Positions 58,794 through 64,000 of a stretch of DNA of 64,000 bases are shown piece after piece. The position numbers and the translations under genes were made by a program. The notes under the pieces are model-generated. The model worked only from the letters and a program-made list of their open reading frames with translations, made no database searches and was not told where the DNA came from. Numbering within the stretch: position 1 is the stretch's first letter; every line of letters begins with the position of its first letter. Source of the stretch: Panicum virgatum (Eukaryota > Streptophyta > Magnoliopsida > Poales > Poaceae); NCBI RefSeq assembly GCF_016808335.1, contig NC_053149.1, positions 28,765,339 to 28,829,338 of the forward strand, given 5' to 3'.

Positions 58794-61028
58794 GTGAGTG
58801 GCACAAGCCAAACATGAGTGGAAAAAGAGAGCATGAGGGAAAATGAATGGTCATGTTAGCTACTAAATCTGAAATGAGAGAAGTGAGAAACAAAACCCAC
58901 ATGATGCACTTTGTGCTATTGTACAAAGATGCCATTCTTTCCACTAACAACATATAAATCTTCTTTCTAGTGTTATTTCTAATGTGTTGTAGGCCTTCAA
59001 TGATGTCTACCTCCACTCTGAGGTATTGAACATCAAATTGACCTCATTCCGGGAGCCTCCCTTCCAAATCGGCTGCCATACCGCACAAGCCCGGAAGAGA
59101 CAAAAGAAATTCAGCGACAAGTACAAGATCTTCTTAACAAAGGGTATCTCCATGAAAGCCTTAACCATTGTGTTGTCCCTGTTATTCTTGTTCCTAAGAA
59201 AGATGGTACATGGAGAATGTGTGTTGATTGTAGAGCTATTAACAATATCACTGTTCGATACCGTCATCCTATCCCTAGGCTTGCGACATGCTTGATGAAC
59301 TTAATGTTGCTGTTATATTCTCTAAAATTGACCTACGCAGTGGATACCATCGGATTAGGATGAAGCAAGGCGATGAATGGAAAACAGCCTTAAAACAAAA
59401 TTTGGTTTGTATGAGTGGTTAGTGGTGCCTTTTGGTTTAACTAATGCACCCAGCACTTCCATGCTTTGAGGGCTTTCATTGGGAAATTTATGGTGGTTTA
59501 TTTTGATGACATTTTGATATACAGCCGCACCATGGCAGAACATGTTGAACACATTAAAATCGTGCTAGAGGTGCTTTAGAACTGAAAAGTGTATGCTAAC
59601 ATGGAGAAGCGCACCTTTTGCAATGACAAGGTTGTGTTCTTGGGTTTTGTTGTTTCAGGATAGGGTGTAGAGGTGGATGAATCCAAATTAGAAGCTATCA
59701 AGAATTGGCCTACTCCTATCAATGTGAGCCAAGTGAGAATCTTTCATGGTCTTGCCGGCTTCTACTGATGTTTTATGAAGAATATCAGCACCATTGCAGC
59801 CCCATTGAGTGAGCTAACCAAGAAGGGTGTTGAATTTGTGTGGGGTAAGTCACAAGAAGGGTGTTGAATGTGAGCCAAGTTGATTTTAATAAACCTTTTG
59901 AGATCGAATGTGATGCTAGTGGGATAGGCATAGGAGGTGTTTTGATGCAAGAAGGAAAACCCATAGCATACTTTAGTGAGAAACTTGATGTTGCTCAGCT
60001 GAATTATTATGTTATGACAAAGAATTGTATGCTCCAGTTCGTGCGCTTGAAACTTGGCAACATTATCTTTGGCCTAAAGAATACATCATTCGTTCTGATC
60101 ATGAAGCTTTGAAATACTTGAAAGGCCAAGCAAAACTAAACCATAGGCATGCCAAGTGGGTTGAGTTCATTGAGTCTTTTTCTTATGTTGTCAAGTACAA
60201 AAAAAGGAAAGAAAATGTTGTTGCTGATGCTTTCTCTAGAAAGAGTGTTTTGCTAAATCAATTGGAAGTCGAGGTCCCAGGATTAGAGAACATAAAGGAA
60301 TTATATGCTACTAACCTTGTTTTTGCATAACCATATTTGAAATGTCAAGAAGAAAAAGGGTGGGACAAGTACCATTTGCATGATGGGTTCTTGTTCCGAG
60401 CCAACAAGTTGTGTATTCTAGATTCATCCATTCGATTGCTCTTATTGCAGGAATCACATACGATTGGATTGATGGGTCACTTTGGAAGAGAAAAGACTTA
60501 CTTGCTGCTGAGTGATCACTTCTACTAGCCTAAGATGAGGCGTGACGTGCAGAGGTTCGTGCAGTGATGTACCATCTTCCACAAGGCTAAATCAAAACTG
60601 AACCCTCACGGTTTGTACACCGCACTCCCTACCCCAAATGCTACTTGGGAAGACATAAGCATGGATTTTGTCTTGGGATTACTTAGGACTAAGAATGGAT
60701 GGGATTCAGTGTTTGTTGTTGTGGATAGGTTCTCTAAAATAGCACATTTTATTCCTTGCCACAAGAGCGACGATGCGTCGCATGTAGCTGACTTGTTTTT
60801 TAGGGAAGTTGTGAGACTCCACGGGATGCCAAAGACCATTGTTTCATATCATGATGTGAAATTCATGAGTTATTTTTGGAAGACTTTGTGGGCCAAGCTT
60901 GGAACAAAGTTGTTATTTCAACAACTTGTCACCCACAAACTGATGGACAGATGGAGGTGGTGAACCGCACACTTTCCATGCTGCTGCTGACAATGATCAA
61001 GAAGAATCTAAAGGTATGGGAAGATTGA
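58794..61028 (+). pseudogene. RT, RNase H and integrase N-terminal part of element E3, heavily broken
   Basis: RT pieces lie in all three frames at 59007-59860 (recognisable KKDGTWRMC-like, [12 protein letters not shown] and VSQVR segments). RNase H follows at 59861-60330 ([37 protein letters not shown]). The integrase HHCC-like region and core ([21 protein letters not shown]) are at 60337-60963. Numerous stops and frame changes are present; none of these pieces can be active. Confidence 0.83.
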
Positions 61029-61760
61029 TTGCCACATGTTGAGTTTGCATACAATCGAGAAGTCCACTCTACCACACACATGTGCCCATTTGAGGTGGTG
61101 TACGATTCGAAACCGATCACGCCACTTGATTTGTTGCCACTTCCACTCAAAGAGTGTGCAAATATGGAGGCTTCTAAGATAGCTGAATATGTGAAGAGCA
61201 TCCACATGAAGGCCAAGCAAGTGATTGAGAATAAATCCAAGCACTATGCTACCAAGGCAAACAACGCAAAAAAGATGACCTTTGAACCTAGAGACCTTAT
61301 TTAGGTGCATCTTCGGAAGGATAGATTTCCAGAGAAACAAAAATCAAAGTTGTTGCCCCATGGAGATGGTCCATTCAAAGTTCTTGCAAACATAAATGAC
61401 AATGCCTACATGATTGAGCTTACGGTAGATAATTATGTAGTGAGCAACACATTCAACGTTTCTAATTTATCTCCATTCCTTGGTCCTGAAGAGTCAGAGT
61501 CAAGGTCGACCCTTTTTGAAGAAGGGGGGGATGATGAGCACATCCCAAATGATGTACAAGACAGCCCACATGATGTACAAGACAATGATGTCTGCAAGGG
61601 GCCGTTGACTCGAGCTAGAGCACAACTACTACCAGATGAGGTGAATCTAGTATTTAATGAATGTGAACATGCCACTACTCAGAATTTCATACTGACTAAT
61701 GGAAGTGCACTTCTTGTCATTAGATTCCAAGAGGAGGATAAGGGAAGTCTGTCCAAATGA
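61029..61760 (+). pseudogene. Integrase C-terminal part of element E3, running into the 3' LTR
   Basis: Two frames (61029-61304 and 61305-61760) separated by an in-frame TAG encode PHVEFAYNR, then KDRFPEKQKSKLLPHGDGPFKVLANINDNAY, then the acidic DDEHIPNDV stretch. The purine tract lies within this coding stretch (61521-61531) and the last 76 codons lie inside the LTR. Confidence 0.83.
61521..61531 (+). other. Polypurine tract of element E3, inside the pol frame
   Basis: GAAGGGGGGGA directly precedes the LTR start TGATGAG at 61532. Confidence 0.85.
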
Positions 61761-62599
61761 TAGAGAACAAGTTGCAATCCATGTGATGGCACCAAATTTT
61801 AGGACAGAAGTTCAAGGTAAGAACTGTACCAATCCTGAAGGTTTCACCATGAGCATACAATACCGTTGAAACAGTCTTGAAGTCTATTTTCCAATGGCAC
61901 TTAATTCGAGTACTTTGATAACACAGTAATGAGATTCAAGTAGTTTTGTGAAGACTGCTTCAGAACTGCACCAAATTTTGTGACAGAAGTTCAAGGCAAG
62001 AACTGTACCAATCCTGAAGGCTTCACCAGAGTATCCTATACCGTTGGAAGTGTCTTGAAGTCTACTTTACAAAGATATCCAATTCGAGTACTTTGGATAA
62101 CCCAGCAATGAGATTCGAGTAATTTAGTGAAGACTGCTCTAGAACCATGTAGTTCGGACTGGTTCGATCTGAACACCCCGTGAAGTGTTCCAACTTCTGT
62201 ATTTTTTAAATGGGCTTGTTTGTAAGGCCACCAGCCCAACTAGGAAGGATGTTCCTAGTATAAATATCACTTGTACACCTAGTGGAAACCCTAAACACGA
62301 ACTGAACTCAAAAACTAGAGAAGCCAAATGCTCTTGTCCTTAGGGTTGTGCCATAGCTGCCCCCTTAAAGATTGGGAGTTTTCTCTACCATTTGTTCTTG
62401 TGTTTCCTTGTGATTTGCAAGAGCATTGCCTCTACCTTGTATGGTTCAGGTTAGGCATCGACTAAATCGTGTGGTTGGGCGAAATCATTTGTCACAAGTG
62501 GTTGTTCGAGCAACTGTTGGTGCCATTTGTTCATCAAGTTGCACGAGTCAAGTTATCCCTAGATCCTACACTGTGATGATCGGGCTAGCTCCCATATCA
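61532..62599 (+). repeat. 3' LTR of element E3
   Basis: 1068 bases, TGATGAG...CCATATCA. It includes the last 140 bases that the 5' LTR has lost. It is followed by a primer-binding site rather than by host sequence. Confidence 0.82.
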
Positions 62600-62602
62600 T
62601 CT

Positions 62603-62615
62603 TGGTATTCAGAGC
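62603..62615 (+). other. Primer-binding site after the E3 3' LTR
   Basis: TGGTATTCAGAGC starts four bases after the LTR end. A primer site belongs after a 5' LTR, so this LTR is followed by the beginning of another element's internal region. Confidence 0.8.
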
Positions 62616-64000
62616 TACGGTTTACTCAGTAGGATCTTTACCTCTAGTTTCCCCTTTCATTTACTATCCTAAACTGAAAATACCAAAAATTTCCACAACC
62701 CATAACCCGATTTGAGATTTCAGTGAGTTTGGTTAAGTTCTAGTCCAAAGATTGAGTTTGGTTCCTGAACCATTAAGGGCATGTTCACGCTTCTTAACGA
62801 CCAATTTCAAGCGTTAATTTGAAAATCAGAAAATCTTTAGAGATTAAATATTTCATATGCATTTTTATTAAATAAAGTAAAAACCCACTATGGTCTTAGA
62901 AACTATATAATATTGGGAAAAGGACTAAATTGCAGGTTGTGAGGGCCTTGTGATCCGTGGAAAAAAAATCACTGACCAATCATACGACAAAATTCAAGCT
63001 CACATGGATCAAAGGCCCTGCATGCAGCATCAAACCAACATACCAGAAGTTTATGCACGCAGAGAAGTGACAAGAGGACACGTGGGAGGCCACAAGAGTA
63101 GACTGGAGGTGGTTGGGCCCACCTGGCAGTCGGTCGAGTGGGCCCAGCCTCGACCAACCTCTAGCCTCTGCAGGAAGCTTTCTCCCTCCTTCCTTAAGTC
63201 GGTTCCAGGTGCCAGAACTGATGAAACTCGGCACAAGACCCCCTGTTAGCTCTCCCTATAAATATGAGAGGGGGGGATAAGAATGAGGAAAGCACAAGTT
63301 GAAGCTCTTCTCCATTTCTCACTTGAGTAGTTCTATGCTAGTGGAGTTTAGGTCAAGTAGTTGTCGGGTCACCGGACGTGCTTCAAAGAATAGGTATGGG
63401 TTCGCTACTAGTTCTCTTTTGTAATATTCGGTCATGTATACTTGACTTATTTATAGTTATTTGTTTTTGCATGAATTATGCCCTGCGGTGTCAGACATAG
63501 ATTTCATGATTAGTTTACTTTGTTACTATATGCTTTGCCTGGTTAGAGACTTAGTTTTAGTTAAATTTTATGTGCTTCAGTATTCGTATGTTTGCTCTAG
63601 TATGATGTTTGTCCATCCGAATGCTGGGGGCTCCACGCGGGATACTGGAGTATCGCTTACTAGTGTAGACATGGCGTCTGGGTTAGTTAAGTATTGCTAG
63701 ATGTCGCCCTTTCCCACAGTTTGTAGAGGTAGCTTGCAGGTGTTGATAGCCCTATTTAGTGCCATTGTAATCCTCCATGTTCGGTTAGGAGGTAGGTGGG
63801 TTATAAAATACTGTGATGGCTTGACAATCATATATGTCAGCCATTTGCACGGTTCTCCCTTGTATTAGGAATAACTAGATAGAGACTAATCATATTAAGT
63901 GCAAAGTGTAAAGTATTAGTAAACAGTACAAATATCTTTAAGAACATTAGATAGACTTTGACTAACTAACTTCTACCTAGCTCCATGCCACTTTTTACTT
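62616..64000 (+). other. Leader-like and LTR-like sequence at the window end
   Basis: Up to about 62900 this could be the leader of a second E3-type element. From about 63000 the sequence looks like another LTR. It has a GC-richer stretch with repeated GGGCCCA words (63113-63150), a TATA-like CTATAAATA at 63256-63264 and a T-rich downstream part. I see no coding sequence and no matching partner in the window, so the class is open. Confidence 0.4.

Larger units (their letters stand above)
54997..62599 (+). mobile_element. Element E3: degenerate Ty3/gypsy retrotransposon
   Basis: Direct repeats 54997-55931 and 61532-62599 flank gag and pol on the plus strand. The 3' LTR starts TGATGAG and ends ATATCA, like element O. 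Its purine tract GAAGGGGGGGA lies directly before it at 61521-61531. The 5' LTR lacks its last 140 bases or so, and no primer site follows it. A primer site is instead found after the 3' LTR. Pol is broken by many stops and frameshifts. It is related to element O in gag, protease and integrase motifs. Confidence 0.8.

Noticed and set aside
61940..62000. Independent satellite repeat from the 180-bp units
   Set aside because: Only two units per LTR and present in both LTRs, so they belong to the element.

Overview
The window is nuclear DNA of a flowering plant, most likely a grass (Poaceae). The evidence is the density and kind of transposons: Ty3/gypsy elements nested in one another, many CACTA ends, Stowaway-like MITEs, and GC-rich host fragments inside transposons. 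There are no bacterial-style operons. I recognise one intact host gene, an intronless cytokinin-synthesis adenylate isopentenyltransferase (IPT) on the minus strand at 17628-18725. Nearly everything else is mobile DNA or its debris.

Left part (1-17600). Positions 1-7091 hold a non-coding LTR element on the minus strand (LTRs 1-1313 and 5699-7091, tRNA-Asp-type primer site, purine tract). A related solo LTR (3706-5124) sits inside it with a perfect 5-bp target duplication. The element interrupts the remnant of a CACTA-type Ulp1-like gene (7092-7757). A CACTA element with a perfect 3-bp duplication follows (7859-11743); it carries what looks like the promoter and first exons of a host gene. Relics of further CACTA elements, a Pack-type element with a GC-rich payload, Stowaway-like MITEs and a foldback element fill 11.9-17 kb.

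Middle (17.6-24.4 kb). IPT stands alone with a TATA box close upstream. Beyond it lies a CACTA element (20939-24403) that contains a fragment of a GPN-loop GTPase 1 (GPN1/XAB1-like) gene. Its right terminus is split by a 924-bp GC-rich element.

Right-centre (24.5-53.7 kb). This is a retrotransposon nest inside duplicated host sequence. Segment S (24501-26968) and its diverged copy S' (51888-53728) flank outer gypsy element O (26964-51887, minus). S carries a hAT insertion and S' a CACTA MITE, so each copy shows the other's empty site. O is split between gag and protease by inner gypsy element I (30376-48352, minus, about 4-kb LTRs, TSD TCATG). I has an extra upstream ORF, a nearly intact gag-pol with a chromodomain-like end, and a structured leader. 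Both O and I show the layout expected if an allele carrying the insertion had exchanged unequally with an allele lacking it (or carrying a solo LTR). The junctions have 4-5 bp microhomology.

Right end (53.7-64 kb). CACTA and GC-rich debris is followed by gypsy element E3 on the plus strand (about 54997-62599), of the same broad type as O but heavily mutated. In both O and E3 the purine tract and the LTR start lie inside the pol reading frame, so the pol C-terminus is encoded in the LTR. After the E3 3' LTR comes a primer-binding site instead of host flank, which suggests another recombinant tandem structure. The last 1.4 kb looks like part of another LTR or leader.
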